DNA of 23,652 nucleotides, taken from contig NZ_CAMPGZ010000038.1 in the NCBI RefSeq assembly GCF_946885725.1, forward strand, positions 1 to 23,652. The letters are read 5' to 3'. This DNA comes from an uncultured Nocardioides sp. (lineage in GTDB: Bacteria; Actinomycetota; Actinomycetes; Propionibacteriales; Nocardioidaceae). Shown here piece after piece: positions 9,000 through 16,343 of the stretch. The position numbers and the translations under genes were made by a program. The notes beneath the pieces were generated by a model, which saw only the letters and a list, made by a program, of their open reading frames with translations, was not told where the DNA came from and did no database searches. Position 1 is the stretch's first letter. Each line of letters begins with the position of its first letter.

Positions 9000-9773
9000 A
9001 TGGCGCTGATCACCTGCGACTTCTTCTCCGAGGTGCTCGAGTTCGGCACGTCGATGACCGTGGTGCTGCCCCAGCCCACCGAGGGGCAGGTCGGCGTCAC
9101 GCCCGGTGCCGACGACGCTCCGCCGCCGCTGCTGTACCTGCTGCACGGCCGCAGCGACGACCACACCGCCTGGCTGCGCTACTCGTCGATCGAGCGCTAC
9201 GCCTCCGCCGCCGGCGTCGCCGTGGTGATGCCGGCGGTCGCCCGCAGCTTCTACGCCGACGAGGCGCACGGCTACCGCTACTGGACCTACCTGTCCGAGG
9301 AGCTGCCCGGGATCGTGCACCGGTTCTTCCGGGTCAGCGACCGCCGCGAGGACACGTTCGTGGCCGGACTCTCCATGGGCGGGTACGGCGCGCTCAAGTG
9401 GGCGTTCCAGCAGTCCGAGCGGTTCGCGGCGGCCGCGAGCCTGTCCGGTGCCGTCGACGTCGTAGCGTTCGCCCAGGACCCGACCCGGCGCGAGGAACTG
9501 GTCGACCGGGTGTTCGGCGGCGAGCCTGGGCCCCGCGACGACCTCTACGCGATGCTCGAGGCGTCCGACCCGGCCGCGCTGCCCGACCTGTACGTCTCGT
9601 GCGGCACCGAGGACCACCTCTACGACTACAACGTCCGCTTCGTCGACGCCCTGCGGGCGCGTGGCCTCGACCCCGTCGTCGACTTCCGCCCTGGCGAGCA
9701 CGAGTGGGGGTTCTGGGACACCGACATCCAGAAGGTGCTGGCCTGGATGCGCTCACCACGCCGCACCGGCTGA
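9000..9773 (+). CDS. Alpha/beta-hydrolase esterase (esterase D / tributyrin-esterase type)
   Basis: 257 residues. It is an alpha/beta hydrolase with LYLLHG (oxyanion region, 45-50), the nucleophile elbow GLSMGG (S125), an acid candidate D205 in CGTEDHLYD, and H234 in GEHEWGFWD. This triad layout and the sequence WTYLSEELP fit the putative-esterase (EstA/esterase D) family, which cleaves short acyl esters. There is no signal peptide or lipobox, so it is probably cytoplasmic. It starts two bases after the pncB stop without a strong ribosome site, so translation may be coupled to pncB. The natural substrate is unknown. Mycolyltransferase (antigen 85) relatives share the fold, but the lack of a signal peptide argues against that role. 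Confidence 0.88.
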   Translation: MALITCDFFSEVLEFGTSMTVVLPQPTEGQVGVTPGADDAPPPLLYLLHGRSDDHTAWLRYSSIERYASAAGVAVVMPAVARSFYADEAHGYRYWTYLSEELPGIVHRFFRVSDRREDTFVAGLSMGGYGALKWAFQQSERFAAAASLSGAVDVVAFAQDPTRREELVDRVFGGEPGPRDDLYAMLEASDPAALPDLYVSCGTEDHLYDYNVRFVDALRARGLDPVVDFRPGEHEWGFWDTDIQKVLAWMRSPRRTG

Positions 9774-9778
9774 CCGCC

Positions 9779-9784
9779 TACGAT
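9779..9784 (+). promoter_or_regulatory. Putative -10 box before the small membrane protein gene
   Basis: TACGAT followed by 6 bases and a GTG at 9791, the same geometry as at clpS, murI and pncA. It may give a separate leaderless transcript, although the gene is only 17 bases after the esterase stop. Confidence 0.35.
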
Positions 9785-9790
9785 CCCCCG

Positions 9791-10156
9791 GTGAGGACCG
9801 CTGCCGGGCTGGCATCGATGCTGCTGGGGCTCGGCTTCGGCGTCCCCTGCCTGCTCGGGCTGACCCACTTCTCGCGCACCGGCGAGGTCTGGACGCTGAT
9901 GGGCTTCCCGACGTACGGCGGTGGCCCGTTCGAGCGCCTCGGCCTGCCGACCAGCGTGCCGCTCCTCGCCGCGTTCCTCTTCGTCTGCCTCGCCGAGGTC
10001 GTGCTGGCCGTGCTCATCTGGTCGGGCGCGCCGGGAGCGGCGACGCTCAGCTGGCTGCTGGTGCCGTTCGAGCTGGTGTTCTGGGTCGGGTTCGCGCTGC
10101 CCTTCGGCCCGGTGCTCGGCCTGGTCCGGGTCGGGCTGCTCGTGCTGTCAGGCTGA
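9791..10156 (+). CDS. Small integral membrane protein of unknown function
   Basis: 121 residues from a GTG at 9791. I recognise no family. About four hydrophobic segments can be seen: MLLGLGFGVPCLLGLTHF near residues 10-27, VPLLAAFLFVCLAEVVLAVLIW in the middle, LSWLLVPFELVFWVGFAL, and GPVLGLVRVGLLVL at the end. A polar loop with FPTYGGGPFERLGLP lies between the first two. It is a plausible DoxX-like or YkvA-sized four-helix protein, but no motif supports that. It follows the esterase gene by 17 bases and ends only 4 bases from the convergent ABC permease stop. Third codon positions are almost all G or C, which supports it as coding. Confidence 0.7.
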   Translation: MRTAAGLASMLLGLGFGVPCLLGLTHFSRTGEVWTLMGFPTYGGGPFERLGLPTSVPLLAAFLFVCLAEVVLAVLIWSGAPGAATLSWLLVPFELVFWVGFALPFGPVLGLVRVGLLVLSG

Positions 10157-10160
10157 CGCC

Positions 10161-10910
10161 TCAGGCCTCGGTCAGCCGCAGCACCTGCAGCCGCCGGCCG
10201 GCGTACGCCGTCGCCAGCACCGTGACCAGCGCCAGGAACACCGCGCCCGTGCCGAAGCCGACCGCGGAGTCGACGGCCAGCGGACCGGCCGAGTCCCCGA
10301 GCACCTCCTTGACGACGGCGAGCGACCACTGCTGCACGCTGAGCGTCTGCGCGCCGGGCACCAGTCCGCCGACGAGCGACTCCCACACCAGCGCGTAGAC
10401 CAGGCCGAACACGACGGCGTTGCGGCTGACCACCGCGAGAAGCAGGTACAGCGCGGCGTAGGCGATCCCGGCGCAGAACGCACCGGCCGTGAACGCCATG
10501 GCCACCCGGCCGACCTCGCCGGTCAGGATGACGCCGCCGATGCCGATCGGCAGCACGCCGAACACGACGATCACGCCGACCGCGACGACGAGCTTGGTGA
10601 CCACGATCGAGTAGCGGTTGATGGGCTTGGCGAGCAGGTAGACGATCGAGCCCTCGTCGATCTCCGGGCCGATCGAGCCGGTGCCGGCGATGAGGCTGAG
10701 CAGGGGCATCAGGATCGCGATGCCGAACGCCGTCAGCAGGTTCGGCGACAGCGGTCCTTCGAGCGCCGCGGCGATCTCGTCGTCGAGGCTCGCGAGCACG
10801 CGGGCCAGCGTGCACAGGGCGAGCAGCGCGAGCGGGAGCAGCAGGAGCACCAGGGTGCGCTTGCGGCCGAGCAGGCTGCGTCCGGTCAGGGAGGCGACGG
10901 TGGCGTTCAT
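10161..10910 (-). CDS. ABC-2 type transporter permease (second of the pair)
   Basis: 249 residues. It has six likely membrane helices: near residues 18-38 (LVLLLLPLALLALCTLARVL), 60-78, about 105-128 (VVAVGVIVVFGVLPIGIG), about 135-160, about 165-185 and the C-terminal LALVTVLATAYAG. Between the second and third is EIDEGSIVYLLAKPINRYSIV, the amphipathic segment typical of ABC-2 exporter permeases of the NosY/YhaP style. The ATG overlaps the stop of the partner ATPase gene (ATGA), so synthesis is coupled. It probably forms a membrane exporter with the ATPase encoded at 10907-11833. The cargo is unknown. Confidence 0.85.
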   Translation of the reverse strand: MNATVASLTGRSLLGRKRTLVLLLLPLALLALCTLARVLASLDDEIAAALEGPLSPNLLTAFGIAILMPLLSLIAGTGSIGPEIDEGSIVYLLAKPINRYSIVVTKLVVAVGVIVVFGVLPIGIGGVILTGEVGRVAMAFTAGAFCAGIAYAALYLLLAVVSRNAVVFGLVYALVWESLVGGLVPGAQTLSVQQWSLAVVKEVLGDSAGPLAVDSAVGFGTGAVFLALVTVLATAYAGRRLQVLRLTEA

Positions 10911-11833
10911 CGGGTCACCAGGTAGGAGAAGACGCTCTCGAGCGACTCGTCGTCGGGTCGGACCTCGAACAGCCGGATGCCGTGCCGGGAGGCGAGCCGG
11001 GGCAGCGCGTGGATGAACGCGGAGTAGTCGCTGGCCTGCACGTGGACGACCTCCTGGCCGGCGGCGTCGGTGACGAGCTCGACCCCGGACGTGCCCCCCT
11101 CGGCGATCAGCGCCGAGGCCATCGCCCGGGCGTCGCTGGAGCGGACGGTGTACTGGTGCGGCCGCTGCGTCATCAGCCGGCGGATCTCGCGGAAGTCGCC
11201 GCTGGCGGCGTGCCGCCCGGCGACCATCACCTCGATGCGGCCGGCGATCTGCTCGACCTCCTCGAGGATGTGCGAGCTGAACAGGATCGTCCGGCCCTCG
11301 TCCCCGAGCCGGTGCAGCAGGTCCATCAGGTGCAGCCGCTGCCGCGGGTCCATCCCGTTGAACGGCTCGTCGAGCAGCAGGACCGACGGGTCGTGCACGA
11401 TCGCCGTGGCCATCTTGATCCGTTGCTTCATCCCCTTGGAGTAGCCGCGGATGTCGCGGTCCTCGGCGTAGCCCATCTCGACGGTGTCGATCGCGCGCCG
11501 CGCGGCCGCCTCCGGGTCGGGCAGCTTGTGCAGCCGGGCGTTCGCGAGCACGAAGCGCCAACCGGTGACCGCGTCGTACATCTCCTCGCGCTCGGGCACG
11601 AGGCCTATCTCGCGGTAGATCTCGACGTCGCGGTAGATCACGCGATCATCGAGGGTCACGCTGCCGGCCGAGGGCGCGAGAAACCCGGCCATCATGTTGA
11701 TCAGCGTCGACTTGCCCGCGCCGTTGGGTCCGAGCAGCCCGGTCACGCCGGGGCCGAGTCGCATGCTGACGTCGTTGACCGCCACCACGTTGCCGTACCA
11801 CCGCGACACCGCGTCGAGGACGATCGTGCTCAC
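10907..11833 (-). CDS. ABC transporter ATP-binding protein (second of the pair)
   Basis: 308 residues from a GTG at 11833. Walker A GPNGAGKST is at 35-43, the signature is YSKGMKQR (131-138) in place of LSGGQ, Walker B is VLLLDEP (151-157), and the switch histidine is H188 in SSH. The Q-loop position reads LVPERE, so the glutamine is replaced by a glutamate-rich stretch, as is common in ABC-2 exporter ATPases of the CcmA type. The C-terminal 90 residues form an extra domain ending in DESLESVFSYLVTR, the usual tail of this group. It overlaps the upstream permease gene by four bases (GTGA) and the downstream one by four (ATGA). Confidence 0.92.
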   Translation of the reverse strand: MSTIVLDAVSRWYGNVVAVNDVSMRLGPGVTGLLGPNGAGKSTLINMMAGFLAPSAGSVTLDDRVIYRDVEIYREIGLVPEREEMYDAVTGWRFVLANARLHKLPDPEAAARRAIDTVEMGYAEDRDIRGYSKGMKQRIKMATAIVHDPSVLLLDEPFNGMDPRQRLHLMDLLHRLGDEGRTILFSSHILEEVEQIAGRIEVMVAGRHAASGDFREIRRLMTQRPHQYTVRSSDARAMASALIAEGGTSGVELVTDAAGQEVVHVQASDYSAFIHALPRLASRHGIRLFEVRPDDESLESVFSYLVTR

Positions 11834-12729
11834 GACAACGCCTTCCGGTAGCGGGCGACCAGTCCGGCGTAGCAGCCCGCGACGAGCATGACCGCGACAG
11901 CCACGAAGATCACGTTCCCGAGCGTGCCCGGTGGCCCGCCGGCGATCGTCGTCGAGTCGGCGCCGAGGAGGCCAGAGACGATGCCGTCGACGAGCGGGTA
12001 CGGCGAGAGCAGAGCGGTGTAGCCCTGGAAGGTCGCGTTGCCGAACTCGAGGGACATCGCCATCACCGCGACCTGCATGCCCGACAGAACGAGCAGCACG
12101 CCGACGACCGCCGCGACGCCGAGACCGCGCCGGGGCGTCATCGCCGCGACCAGCAGGCCGATGCCGGCGAGCACCAGCGCGTACATCGCCGCGCCGGCCA
12201 GCGCGCGGAGGAAGTCGGGCACCTGGTCCTCGACGGGCAGCTCCGACAGCAGCGCGCCGACGAGCAGCAGCACCAGCGGCGTGGCCATCAGGATGAACAA
12301 GGACACGGCCATGCCGGCGTACTTCGCCTGGACGTACTGCTGCGGGCTCAGCGGCCGGGAGAAGTACAACGGCGCCACCTTGAAGCGCAGGTCGCGCGAC
12401 ATCACCGCCGGCGACTGCGCGCCGACGAAGATCGTCACCGCCACCTGAAGCGTGAACACGTAGGCGGTGTAGTTCAGCGGCAGCTCGGCCATCCCGAAGT
12501 AGCCGGTGACGATCGCGATGACCGCGGCCGGCAGCGAGATCACCGCCAGCAGCGCGAACGGCACGATCTTGGACCGGGCGGCCCGGCCGAGGCCGTAGGT
12601 GCCGCGCAGGGTCTCGAGGAACAGCGACCGCTGGATGTAGCCGGCGCCGAGCCGCGGCCCGTCGTAGTGGCGGTAGCCGATGTCGTGGATCTCGCCGGCG
12701 TTGGTCGCCGGCACAGCGGGCTCAGACAC
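11830..12729 (-). CDS. ABC-2 type transporter permease (first of the pair)
   Basis: 299 residues from a GTG at 12729, overlapping the upstream ATPase gene by eight bases. The N-terminal 50 residues are cytoplasmic and include IHDIGYRHYDGPRLG, a motif often found in actinobacterial ABC-2 permeases paired with CcmA-type ATPases. About six membrane helices follow, starting at IVPFALLAVISLPAAVIAIV and ending at VIFVAVAVMLVAGCYAGLVA. The loop SRDLRFKVAPLYFSRPLSPQQYVQAKY is the coupling-helix region. With its three neighbours it makes a two-ATPase, two-permease exporter set. The substrate is not evident. Confidence 0.87.
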   Translation of the reverse strand: MSEPAVPATNAGEIHDIGYRHYDGPRLGAGYIQRSLFLETLRGTYGLGRAARSKIVPFALLAVISLPAAVIAIVTGYFGMAELPLNYTAYVFTLQVAVTIFVGAQSPAVMSRDLRFKVAPLYFSRPLSPQQYVQAKYAGMAVSLFILMATPLVLLLVGALLSELPVEDQVPDFLRALAGAAMYALVLAGIGLLVAAMTPRRGLGVAAVVGVLLVLSGMQVAVMAMSLEFGNATFQGYTALLSPYPLVDGIVSGLLGADSTTIAGGPPGTLGNVIFVAVAVMLVAGCYAGLVARYRKALS

Positions 12730-13645
12730 CGACGCCTCCCTGCTCGGTCTCGCGGTCGGCGAAGATCTCGGTCATCCGGTGCCGCTGTCGCTCCATGCGC
12801 ACCAGGCCGAGCCCCAGCTCGGCGACCGCGTCGCGGACGAGGTCGTACGTCGAGGGGTCCGCGACGTCGACCTGGATCAGCCGGTCCACTGCCTGCGCGG
12901 TGACACCGGCGACGCGGAGCCGGTCGAGCAGATCCGCCGGGTCGTCGTCGACCTCGACGGCCACGACCGGCGTCTCCGCGGTGACCGCCGCGGTCGTCGA
13001 GTGGCGCAGCAGCCGGCCGGCGTCGATGACGACGATCTCGCGGCAGACGCGCTCGAGCTCGCCGAGCAGGTGGGAGGTGACGATCACCGAGATGCCGAAC
13101 TCCGCGTCGATGCGCTGGATCAGCTCGAGCATGTCGTCGCGGCCGGCGGGGTCGAGCCCGTTGGTCGGCTCGTCGAGCATCACCAGGCTGGGGTCGTGCA
13201 CCAGCGCCTGCGCGAGCTTCACCCGCTGGCGCATGCCGGTGGAGTAGCCACCCATCGGCCGGTAGCGCTCCTCGTAGAGCCCCACATGCCGCAGCGTGTC
13301 GGCGGCACGCTCGCGCGCGGCCGTCTGCGGCAGTCCGGACATCCGCGCCATGTGCACGACGAACTCGGTGGCGCTCACGTCGGGCGGCAGGCAGTCGTGC
13401 TCGGGCATGTAGCCCACGCGCTCTCGGATGGCCGCGCCGTCGCTGGTCACGTCGAGGTCGAGCACCCGCGCGTGTCCGTCGGTGGCCGGGATCAGGCCGA
13501 GGAGGATCTTCAGCAGCGTCGACTTGCCGGCCCCGTTGGCTCCGACGAGCCCGGTGACCCCCGGCGACACCGCCACGGTCAGGTCGTCGAGCGCGGTGAC
13601 CGCGCCGAAGCGCTTGGTCAGTCGCTCGGTCTCGATCAAGGCCAC
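12722..13645 (-). CDS. ABC transporter ATP-binding protein (first of the pair)
   Basis: 307 residues from a GTG at 13645. A longer in-frame version begins at 13780, but its first 45 residues are non-conserved, and IETERLTKRFG is the normal family start. GGGGAGG-like sequence precedes the GTG. Walker A is GANGAGKST (35-43), the signature YSTGMRQR (134-141), Walker B LVMLDEP (154-160) and the switch histidine H192. The C-terminal domain ends with MERQRHRMTEIFADRE, as in CcmA-type ATPases. It is the first gene of a four-gene leftward operon in which every junction overlaps, so equal expression of the four subunits is likely. Confidence 0.92.
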   Translation of the reverse strand: MALIETERLTKRFGAVTALDDLTVAVSPGVTGLVGANGAGKSTLLKILLGLIPATDGHARVLDLDVTSDGAAIRERVGYMPEHDCLPPDVSATEFVVHMARMSGLPQTAARERAADTLRHVGLYEERYRPMGGYSTGMRQRVKLAQALVHDPSLVMLDEPTNGLDPAGRDDMLELIQRIDAEFGISVIVTSHLLGELERVCREIVVIDAGRLLRHSTTAAVTAETPVVAVEVDDDPADLLDRLRVAGVTAQAVDRLIQVDVADPSTYDLVRDAVAELGLGLVRMERQRHRMTEIFADRETEQGGVGV

Positions 13646-13670
13646 GACCCCGGCCTCCCCTCGTGTGCCG

Positions 13671-13689
13671 CGACCCGCGGCGCGGGTCG
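13671..13689. other. Perfect hairpin upstream of the ABC operon
   Basis: CGACCCGC (13671-13678) and GCGGGTCG (13682-13689) form an 8-bp perfect stem with a 3-base loop. It lies between the 96-residue protein gene and the first ABC gene, 26 bases before the GTG. It could end the upstream transcript or lie in the ABC operon leader; there is no T run. Confidence 0.5.
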
Positions 13690-13783
13690 TCCGGCCATTC
13701 TGCGGGCATGCGCCCCCTCGTGGCAGCCGGACACACACGATCTGCACCAGATCCGCACAGCTCGCCCGGGGCCGGAGCAAGGG

Positions 13784-14074
13784 TCAGCCGAAGCGCCCGT
13801 GGGCGCCCCAGAGCGCCGCGGCGCGGTCGGCCGCCGCCTCGACCACGGAGGCGAGCTCGGGCCGGTCCGGCACCGGGAACGACACGTAGGCGCCCCGGCC
13901 ACCGGCGGTCGGGCGCCCGTACGCCTTCGCCGCCAGCCGGCCGTCCGGCAGCAGCCGCACGTTCAGCGTCGTGAGCGTGAACTCCTCGCCGCGGCGTACG
14001 TCGGTCCACCGCAGCTCCTCGGGGACCGTCACGTTGATCGCCAGGGCGCTGACCTCGGGCTCGGAGACGCTCAT
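13784..14074 (-). CDS. Hypothetical protein, 96 residues
   Basis: I do not recognise a family. The protein has 96 residues and no membrane segment or signal. It contains a beta-rich stretch (EFTLTTLNVRLLPDGRLAAKAYG) and an Ala-rich C-terminal helix (ELASVVEAAADRAAALWGAH). The ATG at 14074 has GGGAG about 8-12 bases upstream, and third codon positions are strongly G/C. It lies 138 bases upstream of the ABC exporter operon on the same strand and diverges from pncA. A link to the exporter is possible but unsupported. The open frame on this strand and its codon bias make it more likely real than not. Confidence 0.65.
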   Translation of the reverse strand: MSVSEPEVSALAINVTVPEELRWTDVRRGEEFTLTTLNVRLLPDGRLAAKAYGRPTAGGRGAYVSFPVPDRPELASVVEAAADRAAALWGAHGRFG

Positions 14075-14180
14075 GCCGGGAGTCTCCCAGCGGCGGCGCT
14101 GACGTCCTCAGCCGAGAAGGCGTACGACGCCGGGTTGTCCGGCCGCGGCGATCGCGCTTTCCGCGTGTGTCCTGCGTCGC

Positions 14181-14186
14181 TAGGGT
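14181..14186 (+). promoter_or_regulatory. Putative -10 box for leaderless pncA mRNA
   Basis: TAGGGT ends 6 bases before the ATG of the nicotinamidase gene, with TTTCCG 17 bases upstream of it as a weak -35. No ribosome-binding site is present between the box and the ATG. Confidence 0.45.
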
Positions 14187-14192
14187 CGGGCC

Positions 14193-14768
14193 ATGAAGCG
14201 TGCACTGGTCGTCGTGGACGTGCAGAACGACTTCTGCGAGGGCGGCAGCCTGGCCGTTTCCGGTGGCGCGGCGGTCGCGCACCGGATCAGCGAGCTGTTG
14301 CACCACTGGACGGAGAGGGACCCCCAGGCCCCGGAGTACGACGTCGCGGTGGCGACACGCGACCACCACATCGACCCGGGCGACCACTTCAGCGACAACC
14401 CCGACTTCGTGCACAGCTGGCCGAAGCACTGCGTGGTCGGCACCGACGGCGAGGCGTTCCACCCCAACCTCGACCCGCAGCCGTTCGACGCGGTGTTCCT
14501 CAAGGGCGAGCACGCGGCGGCGTACTCCGGCTTCGAGGGCGTCTGCTCCGACGGCTCCGGTCTCGCCGAGTGGCTGCGCAAGCACGGCATCACGCACGTC
14601 GACGTGTGCGGGATCGCCACCGACTACTGCGTGCGCGCCACCGCGCTCGACGCCGTGCGCGAGGGGTTCGAGACCACCGTGCTCGAGTCGCTGTGCGCGG
14701 GCGTGGCGCCGGAGACGACGAAGAAGGCGCTGGAGGAGATGGCAGACGCGGGGGTCAAGATCGCCTGA
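14193..14768 (+). CDS. pncA: Nicotinamidase (isochorismatase family)
   Basis: 191 residues, close to the 186 of M. tuberculosis PncA. It deamidates nicotinamide to nicotinate, which PncB then uses for NAD synthesis. The catalytic triad D9, K104 and C146 is seen in VVDVQNDFC, VFLKGEHAAAYSGFEG and IATDYCV. The metal ligands match those of PncA: D57, H59 and H65 in RDHHIDPGDHF, and H79 in SWPKHC. A protein with this set would also be expected to hydrolyse pyrazinamide. The ATG at 14193 has no ribosome site but a -10 box six bases upstream. Transcription ends towards a palindromic repeat copy 7 bases after the stop. Confidence 0.95.
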   Translation: MKRALVVVDVQNDFCEGGSLAVSGGAAVAHRISELLHHWTERDPQAPEYDVAVATRDHHIDPGDHFSDNPDFVHSWPKHCVVGTDGEAFHPNLDPQPFDAVFLKGEHAAAYSGFEGVCSDGSGLAEWLRKHGITHVDVCGIATDYCVRATALDAVREGFETTVLESLCAGVAPETTKKALEEMADAGVKIA

Positions 14769-14775
14769 CGGGATC

Positions 14776-14801
14776 CGGGTGGTCGAGCCTGTCGAGACCA
14801 C
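14776..14801 (+). repeat. Dispersed palindromic repeat, copy 4
   Basis: The 26-bp element lies 7 bases after the pncA stop and 10 bases before the end of the convergent padR-family gene. It reads in the same direction as pncA, the same relation to the preceding stop codon as copies 1 to 3. It may act as the transcript end for pncA. Confidence 0.85.
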
Positions 14802-14811
14802 TCACTGACGG

Positions 14812-15411
14812 TCACCCGCTGATCGAGGCCAGCACCGCCCGGGTGTCCCAGCCCCCCGGGTCGGTGGTGGAGCGCCAGGTGTCGACCTGCTCGTGCGCCC
14901 ACCGAGCCCACTCGAGCACCGCGCGCTCCTGGTCGTGCTGGAGCCGCAGGCACAGCGCACCGAGGTGGCGCCGGGCCGGAAACGGTCCTTCGGTCTCCTT
15001 CGCGAGCTCGACCAGCTCCTCGAGCCGCTCGGCGGCCTCGGCCTCGACCCGGCCGAGGGTGGCGCGCAGCTGGTCGAGGTCGCCGGCGTCGGCGAAGAAC
15101 ACCTTGACCATCGCCTCGGACTCGAAGATGCGCGGCGCCGGCGGTTCGTCGAGCCATTCGGCGAGGGCGCCGCGCCCGGCCTCGGTGATCGCGTAGGTGG
15201 TGCGCCGGCGCTTGCCGGTGTAGCCCTCCTCGGCGGTCGCCAGCCCGTCCGCGACGAGCCGCTTGGGCTCGTCGTACAGCTTCCGCTCTGCCCGGGGCCA
15301 GAACCATCGAAGACTGCGGCGCACCTGCTTGGCGAGCTCGTAGGTGGTCCAGGGGCGCAGGGCGAGCAGGCCGAGAAGGGCGTACGACGTGGTGGTCCGG
15401 TCCGCGGGCAT
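14812..15411 (-). CDS. PadR-family transcriptional regulator
   Basis: 199 residues from an ATG at 15411; a GTG at 15426 would add five residues. The N-terminal winged helix (about residues 9-80) reads SYALLGLLALRPWTTYELAKQV, then KLYDEPKRLVADGLATAEEGYTGKRRRTTYAIT, the PadR layout with its beta-wing. The second half is a helical dimerisation region (Vir_act_alpha_C type), rich in Glu and Arg. PadR proteins are usually repressors that respond to small phenolics or drugs and control a neighbouring gene. This gene diverges from the PIG-L deacetylase gene, and two matching 15-bp inverted repeats lie between them, so it probably represses both. The ligand is unknown. Confidence 0.9.
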   Translation of the reverse strand: MPADRTTTSYALLGLLALRPWTTYELAKQVRRSLRWFWPRAERKLYDEPKRLVADGLATAEEGYTGKRRRTTYAITEAGRGALAEWLDEPPAPRIFESEAMVKVFFADAGDLDQLRATLGRVEAEAAERLEELVELAKETEGPFPARRHLGALCLRLQHDQERAVLEWARWAHEQVDTWRSTTDPGGWDTRAVLASISG

Positions 15412-15419
15412 GCCGCATC

Positions 15420-15448
15420 TTGACACACTGCCCTAGGCAGTATCTACT
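15420..15448 (+). promoter_or_regulatory. Promoter of the PIG-L deacetylase gene
   Basis: TTGACA (15420-15425), a perfect -35, is followed after 17 bases by TCTACT (15443-15448). The first PadR-type operator fills the spacer, the usual place for repression. The gene starts at 15495. Confidence 0.6.
15427..15441. promoter_or_regulatory. PadR operator site 1 (inferred)
   Basis: ACTGCCCTAGGCAGT is a perfect inverted repeat with 6-bp arms and a 3-base centre, set between the -35 and -10 of the rightward promoter. Binding by the divergently encoded PadR protein is inferred from position. Confidence 0.6.
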
Positions 15449-15458
15449 GGCGTGACTT

Positions 15459-15473
15459 ACTGCACAGGGCAGC
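15459..15473. promoter_or_regulatory. PadR operator site 2 (inferred)
   Basis: ACTGCACAGGGCAGC matches site 1 at 11 of 15 positions and lies 32 bases away, close to three helical turns, so two dimers could bind the same face of the DNA. Confidence 0.5.
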
Positions 15474-15494
15474 ATCAGGACGGAGACGCCGATC

Positions 15495-16241
15495 ATGAGC
15501 AGGAGCCGGTTCCTCGACCTCTCCCCCGGCGACACGCTGCTGGTCGTCGTCGCGCACCCCGACGACGAGGCGTTCGGCTGCGGCAGCGCGCTGCTGCTCG
15601 CCGCCGACGCCGGCATCCGCACCGTGGTCGCCTGCGCCACCCGCGGCGAGGCCGGCGAGCCCGCGGTCCCGCTCGACGGCGCCGACCTCGGCGAGGTCCG
15701 CGAGCGCGAGCTGCGCACGTCGTGTGCCCACCTCGGCGTCGAGCGTGTCGGCGTCTGGGCGTTCGCGGACTCCGGTCTGACCGGGGCACCGCCGGCCGGG
15801 TCGCTCGCGGCGACGGCGCCGGACCAGCTGGCCCAGGCGGTACGCCGCACCGTGGCCGGTGTCGCGCCTGACGCGCTGCTCACCCTCGACGCGAGCGACG
15901 GGCACCGCGACCATGCGGCCGTGCGACGCGCGAGTGAGCACGTCGGCCGCGAGGAGGGGCTCCAGACGTACCTGTCCTGCCTGCCGCGCAGCCTGATGCG
16001 CCGCTGGGCCGACCGGATGGCGCTGTCCGGCGGGGCGGAGGCGTACCGCGCACTGGGCGAGCTGGGCACACCCGACGACGAGATCACCCACGTGCTCGAC
16101 GCCGGCGCAGTGCTCGAGCGGCGGGAGCAGGCGATGGCGGCGCACGTCTCGCAGGCCAGCCCGTACGACGGCCTCCCCGCGGACCTCCGCCAGGACTTCC
16201 TGGGGTCCGTGCGGCTGCGGCTGGTCCAGGCCGATCCGTAA
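15495..16241 (+). CDS. PIG-L / LmbE family N-acetylglucosaminyl deacetylase-like protein
   Basis: 248 residues. The family removes acetyl or larger acyl groups from glucosamine-type substrates with a zinc ion; MshB and Mca of mycothiol metabolism belong here. The signature AHPDDEAFGCG (H21, D23, D24) and a second zinc-binding SDGHRDHAAV (H137, H140) are intact. It is shorter than MshB (about 300 residues) and lacks a neighbour from the mycothiol route, so the substrate is open. GGACGGAG lies upstream of the ATG. Control by the divergent PadR regulator is likely, since the promoter spacer holds its inferred operator. A detoxification amidase in the manner of Mca is one reading. Confidence 0.88.
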   Translation: MSRSRFLDLSPGDTLLVVVAHPDDEAFGCGSALLLAADAGIRTVVACATRGEAGEPAVPLDGADLGEVRERELRTSCAHLGVERVGVWAFADSGLTGAPPAGSLAATAPDQLAQAVRRTVAGVAPDALLTLDASDGHRDHAAVRRASEHVGREEGLQTYLSCLPRSLMRRWADRMALSGGAEAYRALGELGTPDDEITHVLDAGAVLERREQAMAAHVSQASPYDGLPADLRQDFLGSVRLRLVQADP

Positions 16242-16256
16242 CCCCCAAAGAAGTGC

Positions 16257-16286
16257 TTGACAGTTGGTCGGCGAGCGGCGTACAAC
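16257..16286 (+). promoter_or_regulatory. Promoter of the microprotein-FAD oxidoreductase operon
   Basis: A perfect -35 TTGACA (16257-16262), an 18-base spacer, and TACAAC (16281-16286). GACAGTTG (16259-16266) and CAACTGTC (16283-16290) form a perfect 8-bp inverted repeat over the two boxes, which may place a second regulator contact on the promoter. Confidence 0.65.
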
Positions 16287-16307
16287 TGTCCAACAAGTCT
16301 TTGGCAG
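16286..16307. promoter_or_regulatory. Operator shared with the wHTH regulator gene, copy 1
   Basis: CTGTCCAA, 6 bases, then TTTGGCAG: an imperfect inverted repeat (6 of 8 arm positions) just after or overlapping the -10 box. The same 8-6-8 layout with the same left arm is found at 18022-18043, ahead of the regulator gene. Confidence 0.55.
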
Positions 16308-16343
16308 TCGCCTCGGGGCACCGAATCGCAGAGGAGCAGCGTC

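Noticed and set aside
12540..14801. A 753-codon minus-strand frame and an 838-codon plus-strand frame (12680-15196) across the ABC genes and pncA
   Set aside because: Both lie over genes with clear ATPase, permease and nicotinamidase motifs. Their translations are Arg/Gly/Ala-rich without any domain, the usual result of high-GC DNA read out of frame.
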